A stretch of DNA of 34,531 nt, taken from Lentimicrobiaceae bacterium. Lineage in GTDB: Bacteria > Bacteroidota > Bacteroidia > Bacteroidales > F082. Shown piece after piece: positions 8,532 to 15,863 of this stretch. Made by a program: the position numbers and the translations under genes. How positions within the stretch are numbered: position 1 is the stretch's first letter; each line of letters begins with the position of its first letter. The notes under the pieces are model-generated. The model was not told the origin of the DNA, searched no databases, and saw only the letters and a list, made by a program, of their open reading frames with translations. The DNA lies in contig SUWV01000026.1 of NCBI GenBank assembly GCA_015061315.1, forward strand, positions 1-34,531, given 5' to 3'.

Positions 8532-9173
8532 ATGGCAAAGAGAGCTTATAGTCCAAAAGATGTCGCGAACATAAAGCATAAGGTGTTGCCTTTTGAGGGT
8601 AAGTGGAAGGACGTGTTTGGAGAGCCGGAACAAGGCGACACCTGGTTTATTAGTGGTGCTTCGGCAAGTGGCAAGAGTTCCTTTGTAATGCAACTTGCCA
8701 AAATGTTGTGTAGTCTTGGGAATGTTTTGTATGTGTCGCTTGAGGAAGGTGTCGGAGTGTCGATGCAACGCAGACTTGCGCAATTCAAGATGAACGAGGT
8801 TCAAGGCTCATTCAGAATAACTACAGATGGCGATATAGACGCTCTTGCCGAAAGGTTGGCAAAGCCAAAAAGCGCAAAGTTTATAATAGTTGACAGTTAC
8901 CAGTTCGCTTTTGAAGCAGGTTGGGAATACAATCTGACAAGAGACCTTATAGACAGATTCAAGCATAAGACTTTCATTTTTATAAGTCAGGAAGACAAAG
9001 GAAAGCCTTTGGGTAAGCCAGCTGTAAGGCTGAAGTATAAGGCAGGTGTCAAAGTCAGGACACAAGGGTTCAGAGCCTATTGTCAAGGTCGATACTCAGG
9101 CAATGTTTCCGAGTATTTTACTATCTGGGAAGAAAAGGCGGTGGAGGTTTATAATGAGAAATCGAATGATTAA
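8532..9173 (+). CDS. RecA/DnaB-fold P-loop ATPase
   Basis: 213 aa, starting 2 nt after the MuB-like stop. It contains a clear Walker A (SGASASGKSS, about 41-50), an acidic segment LYVSLEEGVG after the first strand, and a Walker B-like FIIVDSYQF (about 118-126), the pattern of RecA/RadA/DnaB-type ATPases reduced to a single domain. A basic C-terminal part follows. A role in phage replication or recombination next to MuA/MuB is inferred from position. I cannot assign a specific activity. Confidence 0.7.
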   Translation: MAKRAYSPKDVANIKHKVLPFEGKWKDVFGEPEQGDTWFISGASASGKSSFVMQLAKMLCSLGNVLYVSLEEGVGVSMQRRLAQFKMNEVQGSFRITTDGDIDALAERLAKPKSAKFIIVDSYQFAFEAGWEYNLTRDLIDRFKHKTFIFISQEDKGKPLGKPAVRLKYKAGVKVRTQGFRAYCQGRYSGNVSEYFTIWEEKAVEVYNEKSND

Positions 9174-9184
9174 AATAATCTAAT

Positions 9185-9505
9185 ATGGAAAAGAAGAAAG
9201 TTTACATCAGCGGTGCTATAGAGCATCATGATTTGAAAGAGAGAAAAGAAATATTCAGAGCTGCCGAAGTGGATTTGGTTCTGGCAGGATATGAAGTAAT
9301 CAATCCGTTTAACAACGGAGTACCACAGACTGCACACTGGAGAGAACACATGAGGGTTGATATAGGTTTGCTGCTTGGATGTGATTGTATCTATATGCTT
9401 CGTGGCTGGGAACTGTCGAAAGGTTGCAAGTTGGAACTTGATGTGGCAAGCAGCTGTGGCATTGAAGTAATGTTTCAACATGATGGGTTATGTATAGAAA
9501 CATGA
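9185..9505 (+). CDS. DUF4406-like (nucleoside 2-deoxyribosyltransferase fold) protein
   Basis: 106 aa. The start MEKKKVYISGAIE, the segment FNNGVPQTAHWREHMRVDI and the end CDCIYMLRGWELSKGCKLEL match the DUF4406 pattern, a small Rossmann-like family related to nucleoside 2-deoxyribosyltransferases and common in phages. The true substrate is unknown; nucleotide metabolism or DNA-modification chemistry is possible. Its last codons lie in a perfect 22-bp tandem duplication (9479-9522) that changes the end of this gene and its spacing to the next. Confidence 0.72.
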   Translation: MEKKKVYISGAIEHHDLKERKEIFRAAEVDLVLAGYEVINPFNNGVPQTAHWREHMRVDIGLLLGCDCIYMLRGWELSKGCKLELDVASSCGIEVMFQHDGLCIET

Positions 9506-9522
9506 TGGGTTATGTATAGAAA
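9479..9522 (+). repeat. Perfect 22-bp tandem duplication at a gene junction
   Basis: The 22-mer at 9479-9500 is repeated exactly at 9501-9522 with no spacer. The first copy encodes the C-terminus of the DUF4406-like protein and the second contains its stop (TGA 9503-9505) and the start codon of the next gene at 9512. Removing one copy would extend the upstream gene into an overlap with the downstream gene, so the duplication appears to have separated two formerly overlapping genes. Confidence 0.9.
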
Positions 9523-9739
9523 GAAATTGACGAATGACCATTATGTTGAGGTTAATGCCAAATTAAGCGATCTCCAGTATCGTTTGGCGTGCCTTGAACG
9601 AGAGAAAGACAATATGCAGTATGAGGTGTATGTGAGGGAACGCAGCACACTCAACCATAAGATAGAATGTCTTGAGGCTCGTATTGAAGGAAAATGGAAA
9701 AAAGCAACGGAAACATACAATTGTAAAGGATATGAATAA
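9512..9739 (+). CDS. Small coiled-coil protein, unknown function
   Basis: 75 aa, highly charged, with heptad-like leucine/charged pattern over most of its length (LSDLQYRLACLEREKDN and LNHKIECLEARIEGK), so a coiled-coil dimer is likely. The start ATG 9512 lies in the second copy of the 22-bp duplication. Its stop overlaps the start of the gp16-like gene (ATG 9732). No family recognised; it is part of the early operon. Confidence 0.6.
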   Translation: MYRKKLTNDHYVEVNAKLSDLQYRLACLEREKDNMQYEVYVRERSTLNHKIECLEARIEGKWKKATETYNCKGYE

Positions 9740-10205
9740 AGTAGCAAATAGAATCAGTGACAGACAGAGACGCAGTCTGTTCTACATTTTCAAAAGCATG
9801 AAGTTTAACGATGAGATGCGCCATGACTTCATTCTGGATTATACAGATGGTCGTACAGACAGTCTGAAGGATCTTGACTATATAGAAGCTCAGGAAATGA
9901 TACGCTACTTGCAGGAACTTGGCAGAACGCCACAGACCAGAAAGTATAAGTCTGAATCAGACAGACTGCGCAAAGGTGTTATTAAAGCCATCGGACAGTA
10001 TTTTGAGGATAGCGGACTGAACGTGAGTCTTGACTATATAAAATCTACAGCCATACGTGCTGCGGGAATTGTTCCGACAGGTTTTGTAAGTCACGACTTC
10101 AACAGAATACCGGAAACGACCCTTACAAGAATATACAACGAGTTCTGCCGGAAGCAGTCGGTTATGAGGGTCAAAGATAGAATACCAAAAATAGGATTGA
10201 ATTAA
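9732..10205 (+). CDS. Mu gp16/GemA-like regulatory protein
   Basis: The ATG at 9732 overlaps the preceding stop and gives 157 aa, preferred to a longer upstream start at 9672 that would lie inside the previous gene. The N-terminal segment (ISDRQRRSLFYIFKSM...DEMRHDFIL...TDSLKDLDYIEAQEMIRYL) matches the pattern of the Mu gp16/GemA family, early proteins that alter host gene expression and DNA supercoiling in Mu. The C-terminal half is a helical extension. Family call is by pattern; function here is inferred from Mu. Confidence 0.72.
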   Translation: MNKVANRISDRQRRSLFYIFKSMKFNDEMRHDFILDYTDGRTDSLKDLDYIEAQEMIRYLQELGRTPQTRKYKSESDRLRKGVIKAIGQYFEDSGLNVSLDYIKSTAIRAAGIVPTGFVSHDFNRIPETTLTRIYNEFCRKQSVMRVKDRIPKIGLN

Positions 10206-10229
10206 TGATAAAAATTATTGGGGTTAATT

Positions 10230-10568
10230 ATGAAAACACTTCATTTGTTCCTAAAGCACAAATATTATAATATGATCGATTGCGGTTTTAAGACGGAGGA
10301 GTATCGAGAAATTAAACCATATTGGAGTAACAGGTTCCGTTGTCAAGCTCATGGAATCTGCGATATGCACACAAACTGCATTCCAGTGGCAAAAGGTTTG
10401 GGTAGATGTGATAAATACACTCACGTTCAATTTCATGATGGGTACACTAACAAGACAATGACGTTTGAGATAGAAAATATTGAGATAGGTTTTGGCAAAG
10501 CCGTGTGGGGTGCCCCAGACCATGAAGTATACATCATCGTATTAGGGAAAAGAAAAAATAACAAATAA
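10230..10568 (+). CDS. ASCH/DUF3850-like domain protein
   Basis: Start ATG 10230 gives 112 aa. The opening KTLHLFLKHKYYNMIDCG followed by KTEEYREIKPYW is the signature of ASCH-type (PUA-like) domains, which bind RNA or modified nucleotides and are frequent as single small proteins in phages. The end (YIIVLGKRKNNK) is the last beta strand plus basic tail. No catalytic activity can be assigned. It lies in the early operon between the gp16-like and DUF3164 genes. Confidence 0.72.
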   Translation: MKTLHLFLKHKYYNMIDCGFKTEEYREIKPYWSNRFRCQAHGICDMHTNCIPVAKGLGRCDKYTHVQFHDGYTNKTMTFEIENIEIGFGKAVWGAPDHEVYIIVLGKRKNNK

Positions 10569-10594
10569 TCACAATTAACAAGGAGGAATAAATT

Positions 10595-11257
10595 ATGAAC
10601 GAAACAAAAACAATTAATGTGACGGCTGACGAATTGGCTGAGTTCAAGGCGTTCCAGGCACAAAAGGCAAAGCAAGCCGAAGAAGAAAGAGTTAAAGCTG
10701 AACGAGAACAATATAAACAGCTTGTGGATGAGGAGATAGATGCTTCTATTCCTATATTGCTCTCAATAAGCGACGAAATTAAAAAGAGTAAGTCAAAGGT
10801 AATGGATAACTTCAAGACCATTCTTCAAATGAAGTCGGAGTTGTTCAAGACCAAGGTTAAGGATGATCAGCGCAGTCATACCTTTACCAACAGTGAAGGC
10901 AACAAACGAATTTCACTTGGTGTTCATGTTACAGATGGTTACAGGGATACTGTTGAAGATGGTATTGCCATTGTAAAAGAATATATCTCAAGTCTTGCTC
11001 ATGATGAGAAAACTGAAGCCTTAGTAAATATGGTATTCCGTTTATTGGCTCGTGATGCGAAAGGAACACTGAAGGCAAGCCGTATTGTCCAGTTGCGCAA
11101 GGTGGCTCAAGATGTAGGTGATGAACGTTTCCTTGAAGGTGTACGCATTATAGAAGACAGCTATCAGCCGGAAATAAGCAAGCAGTTCATCAGAGCTGAG
11201 ATTAAAACAGAAAACGGAGTATGGAAAACCATTCCTCTTGGAATGACAGAATCCTGA
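10595..11257 (+). CDS. DUF3164 family protein
   Basis: 220 aa. Preceded by one of the few strong Shine-Dalgarno sequences in the window (AAGGAGGAATAA, 10580-10591). The N-terminal third is a charged helix (about 10-50). The rest contains the DUF3164 pattern, including SDEIKKSKSKVMDNFKTI and LVNMVFRLLARDAKGTLKASRI. DUF3164 proteins are carried in the early regions of Mu-like phages, often near gp16, and their function is not established. The strong ribosome site suggests high production. Confidence 0.8.
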   Translation: MNETKTINVTADELAEFKAFQAQKAKQAEEERVKAEREQYKQLVDEEIDASIPILLSISDEIKKSKSKVMDNFKTILQMKSELFKTKVKDDQRSHTFTNSEGNKRISLGVHVTDGYRDTVEDGIAIVKEYISSLAHDEKTEALVNMVFRLLARDAKGTLKASRIVQLRKVAQDVGDERFLEGVRIIEDSYQPEISKQFIRAEIKTENGVWKTIPLGMTES

Positions 11258-11263
11258 TGAGAT

Positions 11264-11497
11264 ATGGCAAAAAGACGTGGAGTAAGTTATCAGAAACGTG
11301 TTGCGGATATTAACGCGATATATGACAAATACGCTAAGTTGGGCTACAGCAACCGCGAGATTTGGCGCAGATTTGTCTATCCTATTTATCCTGTCTCGGA
11401 GCGCACATTCTATAACTTGCTCAAAGCGTCTGCCGACCCCAAGAATGAGATACCTAAAGAATTAACCTTGTTTTTAGACTTTGGCGATGAACAATGA
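11264..11497 (+). CDS. Small basic HTH-like protein, unknown
   Basis: 77 aa. The central part (IYDKYAKLGYSNREIWRRFV...SERTFYNLLKAS) reads like a helix-turn-helix related to those in small phage transcription activators or terminase-small-subunit-like proteins. It overlaps the start of the gpG-like gene by 11 nt (ATG 11487). It could be a middle-gene regulator, but nothing in the sequence decides that. Confidence 0.6.
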   Translation: MAKRRGVSYQKRVADINAIYDKYAKLGYSNREIWRRFVYPIYPVSERTFYNLLKASADPKNEIPKELTLFLDFGDEQ

Positions 11498-12002
11498 AGT
11501 AAAGAGAATTTTCCGCAATATTATCAATGATATAGCGGTCGATATGAAAGAAGAATTTGACCAAAATTTTGAACGTGAAGCCTTCTTCAGCGAGAAATGG
11601 CAAAGGCGAAAATCCCCTATTCGCGACAAAGACAGAGCTATACTTACAGATTCCGCTGACCTTCGTAAAAGTATATCTTTCAAAACTACCGACAACAGCA
11701 TCACGTTTTACACTACACTTCCATACGCTGAGATACATAATGACGGCGGTGAGATAGTAGTGACAGAACGTATGAAAGGTTTTTTCAGATATAAACTCCG
11801 ACTGGCATACCGAAAGGATAAGTCGAGTCCTGAAACCGAGTTCTGGAGGATGATGTCGATGAAGAAGGTCGGTAGTACGATCGTAATACCGCGTCGTCGC
11901 TTCCTTGGAAAATCTCCAGAGGTCGAGAAGAAGGTCAGAGAAATCATAGATAAAAATCTTACCGAATTTTTTAATGTTGAATTTGAAATAAACAGAAAAT
12001 GA
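11487..12002 (+). CDS. Phage virion morphogenesis protein (Mu gpG-like)
   Basis: 171 aa from ATG 11487, inside the end of the preceding gene. The order of segments (EREAFFSEKWQRRK...ILTDSADLRKSI...LPYAEIHNDGGEI...VIPRRRFLGKSPEVE) is that of the Mu gpG/HK97 gp10 group of tail-completion proteins, which act at the head-tail connector. It is oddly placed in the early rightward block rather than with the head or tail genes. The stop overlaps the next start (ATGA at 11999). Confidence 0.8.
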   Translation: MNNEVKRIFRNIINDIAVDMKEEFDQNFEREAFFSEKWQRRKSPIRDKDRAILTDSADLRKSISFKTTDNSITFYTTLPYAEIHNDGGEIVVTERMKGFFRYKLRLAYRKDKSSPETEFWRMMSMKKVGSTIVIPRRRFLGKSPEVEKKVREIIDKNLTEFFNVEFEINRK

Positions 12003-12505
12003 GAAAAGAATTATATCAATCAATTTGCTACAATTTGAACACATTGTACAAAATGCCTAATGGCGATATCGTCAGAGTTTGGAAAGGAGAGGATGTTCCA
12101 GAAGGAGCACAGCGCATCATTAACCATATTGATCTGTGGAATCATAATGTGGAATTCATCGAGCAGGAAGAGAACTGGTCGTGTCCGGCTGTATTTGTTG
12201 AGTTTTCTCCTATTGAATGGAATGAAATAGTGCCTGGTCTTGAATATCGTGCAGAACCGTTTGTGAAACTGCATATAGTTACCGAATGGAAAGGATCTTC
12301 CGCTGACGGCAGTGAACTGTCTGAAGATGCATTGTCTATATTCGATTTGCCGGAGATTATTCATTCAGCATTGTCTTTAATGGGTGGTTCTAAATACCTT
12401 GAGTTTGATTTGATTGAAAGCCAAACAAACCACAATCATGAAGATATTGTTGAGAATATAGAGGTATATCAATGTGTAGCAATCAAAAGAATAAAACAAA
12501 TATGA
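11999..12505 (+). CDS. Putative tail-terminator/head-tail completion protein
   Basis: 168 aa. Starts in a 4-nt ATGA overlap with the gpG-like gene, so the two are translationally coupled. Its size, position after a gpG-like protein, and alternating strand pattern (AVFVEFSPIEWNEIVPGLEY...VKLHIVTEW) are like tail terminators or DUF1834/gp37-type proteins. There is no diagnostic motif, so the assignment rests on context. Confidence 0.5.
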   Translation: MRKELYQSICYNLNTLYKMPNGDIVRVWKGEDVPEGAQRIINHIDLWNHNVEFIEQEENWSCPAVFVEFSPIEWNEIVPGLEYRAEPFVKLHIVTEWKGSSADGSELSEDALSIFDLPEIIHSALSLMGGSKYLEFDLIESQTNHNHEDIVENIEVYQCVAIKRIKQI

Positions 12506-13017
12506 ATATGGGAAAACAGACAATAAGAAAAGGTTTTCATAGACCATTCCAACTGATACCGCCATGTTTAAGATTCTTCTCTATCAGGAGAGATTTTGTA
12601 ATTAGCAGAACTTTTGTTTTTACAAAATCATGCCGATATATGTTGGATGGTGGGGATCAAATGGATTGGAATAAATTATTCGGATTCTGTTATGGTGTCA
12701 ATGGCATACACGCCAATTCTGTAAGGTTCGTATGGAGATATTCTCCATCAAGAAATATGGTTGAAATCGCAACATATTGCTACAAAAATAGAAAAAGAAT
12801 ATACAAAATAGTAGATAGTGTTTGTATTGGTAAGCCTATCTATTTATCTATATCAAGACGTGTAGATATAGAAGATGATATTATATTCTTCCTCTGTGAT
12901 TTAAAAGTTGTAGATAGAATAATAATGGAATCAAACAAATTTGTTTTTGGCTGTGGTTTGTATTTCGGTGGTAACAGAACAGCTCCACAAGACATAACAA
13001 TATATTCTGAATCTTAA
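12502..13017 (+). CDS. Unknown phage protein, beta-rich, possible moron
   Basis: The start is taken at ATG 12502, overlapping the preceding stop; another ATG follows at 12508 and a longer start at 12472 would overlap more. About 171 aa, basic, rich in Phe, Tyr, Ile and Arg. It has a predicted beta-sheet character, many ATA and AGA codons unlike its neighbours, and ends with a motif FGCGLYFGGNRTAPQDITI that I recall from hypothetical proteins of Bacteroides prophages. No function known. Codon use suggests separate acquisition. Confidence 0.6.
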   Translation: MNMGKQTIRKGFHRPFQLIPPCLRFFSIRRDFVISRTFVFTKSCRYMLDGGDQMDWNKLFGFCYGVNGIHANSVRFVWRYSPSRNMVEIATYCYKNRKRIYKIVDSVCIGKPIYLSISRRVDIEDDIIFFLCDLKVVDRIIMESNKFVFGCGLYFGGNRTAPQDITIYSES

Positions 13018-13021
13018 AACT

Positions 13022-13468
13022 ATGGAACTGAATGAAATTATAAAGGAGGCTTTAAATTTGCCTAAGAAGGATAAGACTAAGCTTATTAATGAGCTGCTCG
13101 CTTCCATGTCAAACAAGGACGGCAAAACAATGCCTGTGTACCGTGCGTTAGAGGTTTTTGGCGAAAGATACAAACATTTCAAAGGTACGGAATATCGTTT
13201 GGGCAAGGTGGATTTCAAATGGATGAAGGAATTGCTTTCGCAGATAGAACAAAAGATGATAGAGAATCCGCCTGTGATAATCACTGATGATTTGCTTGTT
13301 GATACCTTGGATGCATTTCTGACATCTGTTAGAAATATGCCTAACCAGTGGTATTTTGATAATAGATTTACTCCGGAAGGACTCTCTAAGGATTTCCAGA
13401 AGATTTATGGTAATATCTTTAAGAATAACGGTTATGGACGAACAAAGACAGCTTACGATTATCTCTAA
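13022..13468 (+). CDS. Unknown early-operon protein
   Basis: 148 aa, start ATG 13022. N-terminal helix LNEIIKEALNLPKKDKTKL, a middle helical part, and a C-terminal segment around NRFTPEGLSKDFQKIYGNIF resembling the tails of hypothetical proteins in Bacteroidales phages. Its end overlaps the next gene by 35 nt in another frame. A part in replication is possible because of position in the early block; no motif shows it. Confidence 0.6.
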   Translation: MELNEIIKEALNLPKKDKTKLINELLASMSNKDGKTMPVYRALEVFGERYKHFKGTEYRLGKVDFKWMKELLSQIEQKMIENPPVIITDDLLVDTLDAFLTSVRNMPNQWYFDNRFTPEGLSKDFQKIYGNIFKNNGYGRTKTAYDYL

Positions 13469-14003
13469 AAAGGACTACGAACCTAAGGCATTGTCTCTTG
13501 CCATGCGAGAATCTGGAATTGACACTGTTGCTAAGTCGGTACGAAGCGATGTCGTTTCGATAAATAGGCTTGTCAGAGAACTTGGATACAAGGAGACCGC
13601 TGCGCTTATCGTGATGCAGCTTGCGCGGCTTGAGATGATGTTGAACGTCTCTAAGCAGATGCATCCTGAAGCGATGGCAGAGACGGCGACAATGGTCGTG
13701 GATTCGTGTATTAACGCCGGTGTGGGTGTTAATGTAGCTGACATCGATATAATATTCAAGAGGGCGTTAAAAGGCGAATACGGCAAGATTTACGGGGGCG
13801 TTTCGTGTGCTGATGTCCTTAGATGGTTTAACGAATATTATGTTGAGAAATCTGAAGCTTGTGTTCAATATAACATTGAGAAGTCGAGCGAGTATCATTA
13901 CTATTCGCCACGATCGACCGAGCTCGCCGAAACGAGAGAACGTGAGCGACACAGAGCAGCTGCCGATTATTACAGAGATTTAATGAATAAAAAAAAGAAA
14001 TGA
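13434..14003 (+). CDS. Unknown protein, last gene of the early block
   Basis: 189 aa from ATG 13434, which lies inside the end of the preceding gene; a longer frame from 13356 would overlap it far more. The helical core (VMQLARLEMMLNVSKQMHPEA...INAGVGVNVADIDIIFKRA...VSCADVLRWFNEYY) resembles DUF6633-type hypothetical proteins of Bacteroidales phages as I recall them, and is compatible with a helicase-loader-like role, which is inference only. A perfect terminator follows directly. Confidence 0.6.
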   Translation: MDEQRQLTIISKKDYEPKALSLAMRESGIDTVAKSVRSDVVSINRLVRELGYKETAALIVMQLARLEMMLNVSKQMHPEAMAETATMVVDSCINAGVGVNVADIDIIFKRALKGEYGKIYGGVSCADVLRWFNEYYVEKSEACVQYNIEKSSEYHYYSPRSTELAETRERERHRAAADYYRDLMNKKKK

Positions 14004-14006
14004 GAA

Positions 14007-14039
14007 AGGGAGACCAATCAAAGGTCTCCCTCGGTTTTT
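14007..14039 (+). terminator. Terminator ending the early rightward block
   Basis: Perfect 9-bp hairpin, AGGGAGACC (14007-14015) and GGTCTCCCT (14023-14031), with a 7-nt loop, followed by five T residues at 14035-14039. It overlaps the end of the early operon and lies 15 nt from the stop of the convergent methylase gene, so it may act for both strands, though the reverse side has a weaker T-tract. Confidence 0.92.
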
Positions 14040-14053
14040 AATAGCAATGGCAA

Positions 14054-14890
14054 CTATGATGCTTTTTGGTGGGTATATAGCATCATGTCTGTATAGTGAG
14101 CATTATAATTAACAGTGGCGTTAAATTCAGCCTTGATGCAATTCTTGAAAGGATTGCCGATTTGGTTCTCCCCGAGCCATTCGCATAGTTCCAGGATTGA
14201 AGACTTGTTTGATGTGAAATAGACAAACTGATGTCCTGAAAGAACGGTCAGCACGTCGAGATAATCTGACAATTTCCAATACATATTATAAGTTCCGACT
14301 TCTGTACTCAAGTATGGAGGGTCAACAAGAAAAAGGACATTCGGATTGTCTTTGTAATGAGAAAACAACTCTTTGTAGTCGCATGATACAATTGTAATGC
14401 CTTCAAGATAGTCGTTTGAAACCGGATAGTCTGATTTGCGGATATTGTTGTAAAGAGCTTCTTTTCTCATTTCTGCAATACTCAACTTGTATTTCATTGA
14501 AAACATAAGAGCAGAGGATATTGTTACGAAATCAATGTAACCGTATGTTCGTTCTTCTTGTTCCAATCTTTCAAAAATACGTTCTCTCTTTTCTCCCTTT
14601 ATGCAGCTGTGCTTTGGCATGTCGCCGACGATTGAGCGCAGATCTGAAAGTAGTATATTGGTTCGAGGTATGTTGTCAAGACGATAGCGGTAATTGTCAA
14701 AGTCGTTGAAGATTACTTCAGCATTTGGTTTTTGACATTTGGCTATATGTGATAGTAGTCCAGAACCACCGAACAAGTCGATGAAAATAGTGTCTTCAGG
14801 GTATTGTTCCAATACTTTGATAAATTCTCGTGCGAACATTCTCTTTTGTCCCACAAATGGCAATGGTGCTGATAAATAGTGTTTTTTCAT
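14054..14890 (-). CDS. Dam-like N6-adenine DNA methyltransferase (D12 class)
   Basis: 278 aa. It would methylate adenine in a short DNA site using S-adenosylmethionine. The N-terminal PFVGQKRMF (11-19) and DLFGGSGLL (38-46) form the SAM-binding motif, and DPPY is at 190-193 (FLVDPPYLS). Length and motif order match the D12 (Dam/T4 Dam) class. No cognate restriction enzyme is adjacent, so it is an orphan methylase that could protect phage DNA or regulate phage genes. Its own -7 box and a dyad covering the start codon are at 14888-14916. Confidence 0.9.
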   Translation of the reverse strand: MKKHYLSAPLPFVGQKRMFAREFIKVLEQYPEDTIFIDLFGGSGLLSHIAKCQKPNAEVIFNDFDNYRYRLDNIPRTNILLSDLRSIVGDMPKHSCIKGEKRERIFERLEQEERTYGYIDFVTISSALMFSMKYKLSIAEMRKEALYNNIRKSDYPVSNDYLEGITIVSCDYKELFSHYKDNPNVLFLVDPPYLSTEVGTYNMYWKLSDYLDVLTVLSGHQFVYFTSNKSSILELCEWLGENQIGNPFKNCIKAEFNATVNYNAHYTDMMLYTHQKAS

Positions 14891-14916
14891 ACATTCAAAT
14901 TTTCTGCAAATGTATG
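14888..14916 (-). promoter_or_regulatory. Promoter -7 box and dyad over the methylase start codon
   Basis: On the minus strand a TACATTTG box (plus 14907-14914) fits TAnnTTTG. It sits within a perfect 8-bp inverted repeat (14888-14895 and 14909-14916, 13-nt spacer) whose left arm contains the methylase start codon. This could be an operator or an mRNA hairpin; no good -33 element is seen. Confidence 0.5.
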
Positions 14917-14952
14917 GTGCTAAATCAGATTGTTTTTGTTCTTTGGTGTTAT

Positions 14953-15195
14953 TTACACTGCAAGCAAATTGCAGTCGCTTTTAAAACGTCTGATGATGTC
15001 ATAAACTGTGCGTTCGCTTATGTCGTATTTGTCGGCGAGAACGCTTACTATATATGTTGTCTTTTCTCCATTGTTGTATAGGCTTTGGTATTCTTTGTAA
15101 AGCTCTATATATTCAACATCTTCTATTCTTATTCCTGCTTGCCGGAAGTTCTTCAGCAATTCTTTGTTTAAGTTTAATATTTCAATCACTTTCAT
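14953..15195 (-). CDS. Small HTH regulator, candidate Mor/C-like middle or late activator
   Basis: 80 aa. The C-terminal half (VSVLADKYDISERTVYDIIRRF) is a helix-turn-helix of the type at the end of Mor/C proteins, which activate Mu middle and late promoters. The N-terminal half is helical (ELLKNFRQAGIRIEDVEYIELYKEY) and could dimerise. It is shorter than Mu Mor (129 aa) or C (140 aa). It lies between the early terminator and the DGR cassette on the leftward strand. A role in activating the divergent region at 22986-23137 is inference. Confidence 0.6.
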   Translation of the reverse strand: MKVIEILNLNKELLKNFRQAGIRIEDVEYIELYKEYQSLYNNGEKTTYIVSVLADKYDISERTVYDIIRRFKSDCNLLAV

Positions 15196-15209
15196 TTGTT
15201 AAAAATTTG

Positions 15210-15354
15210 TATCTTTGCACCGTCTCACTTATTTATGCGTTTACGCAAAAAAATATTGCATACCACGAATTGGGTTTACCCCCGGTCTTGCGGTATGCAA
15301 TTTTTGTTAATAAGTAAGTGAGACGACTGATTAACAGGCTGGGGGCTTTTTTTT
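15210..15354 (+). ncRNA. Predicted structured RNA with its own promoter-like box, beside the DGR
   Basis: A TATCTTTG box (15210-15217) is followed after a few bases by a region that folds back on itself. Outer arms are CGTCTCACTTA (15221-15231) plus TTAT, paired with the reverse complement ending at 15325, 16 pairs with one G-U. Inside are a TGCG/CGCA hairpin (15236-15247) and a longer stem TTGCATACC (15256-15264) / GGTATGCAA (15292-15300) holding a GGG/CCC hairpin. A GGGGGC followed by eight T ends it near 15354. The -33 element is poor. It may instead be a bidirectional terminator or a small palindromic element. Confidence 0.55.
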
Positions 15355-15372
15355 ATGCTCCCCATGAAAATG

Positions 15373-15852
15373 TCATTGATACAAATCCAAATTGAAAGAA
15401 TCCTTTGCTTTCCAACACTCTTCTAATGTTGTTTGAATGTGCAGCGCAGCTTTCGTATAGAAGTCTTTCAACTGTTCTATCGAACTGAACTTATAATAGT
15501 ATGGTTCGTTGTCAGTGCCGAACTTGAATGTTACAGGCAGAGACGTACCTAACGTCTGTACGGCGAGGTCGTAAGCTACCTTATAATTGAACTGGTTCTC
15601 TTGCGACAGCCATACATTCATGCCGTTCCATACGAATCCGGATAGAATAATGTTGTCGGTATGATGATTTATCCAGTCAATTACCGTATGCCTTATTTCA
15701 TCTTTGCATGGTTTATGGTCGAATTCATGTTCCATATAATTGACTCCTCCGTTGTCCTGTTCCTGTATGTCCCAACGGATACGCCATTTGTTTTTAGCCG
15801 GATTGGTACATTCCAATAATTTAACGTCGGCTGTTCCTTCTACTCTGTTCAT
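15373..15852 (-). CDS. DUF4376-like protein in the DGR operon
   Basis: 159 aa, starting 11 nt after the reverse transcriptase stop, so cotranscribed with it. The C-terminal two-thirds (LSGFVWNGMNVWLSQENQFNYK, a central strand region and YKFSSIEQLKDFYTKAALHI) follows the DUF4376 pattern, a domain of phage tail-fibre-associated proteins. It is not the four-helix Avd accessory protein usual in DGRs. A link with the diversified tail protein, for example as an assembly factor, is inferred from its place in the cassette. Confidence 0.65.
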   Translation of the reverse strand: MNRVEGTADVKLLECTNPAKNKWRIRWDIQEQDNGGVNYMEHEFDHKPCKDEIRHTVIDWINHHTDNIILSGFVWNGMNVWLSQENQFNYKVAYDLAVQTLGTSLPVTFKFGTDNEPYYYKFSSIEQLKDFYTKAALHIQTTLEECWKAKDSFNLDLYQ

Positions 15853-15863
15853 AGTTTGTTATT

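Noticed and set aside
15221..15325. A MITE-like insertion defined by the CGTCTCACTTA terminal inverted repeats
   Set aside because: Possible, but no flanking target duplication is visible and the promoter-like box abuts the stem exactly, so I kept the RNA reading as the main call.
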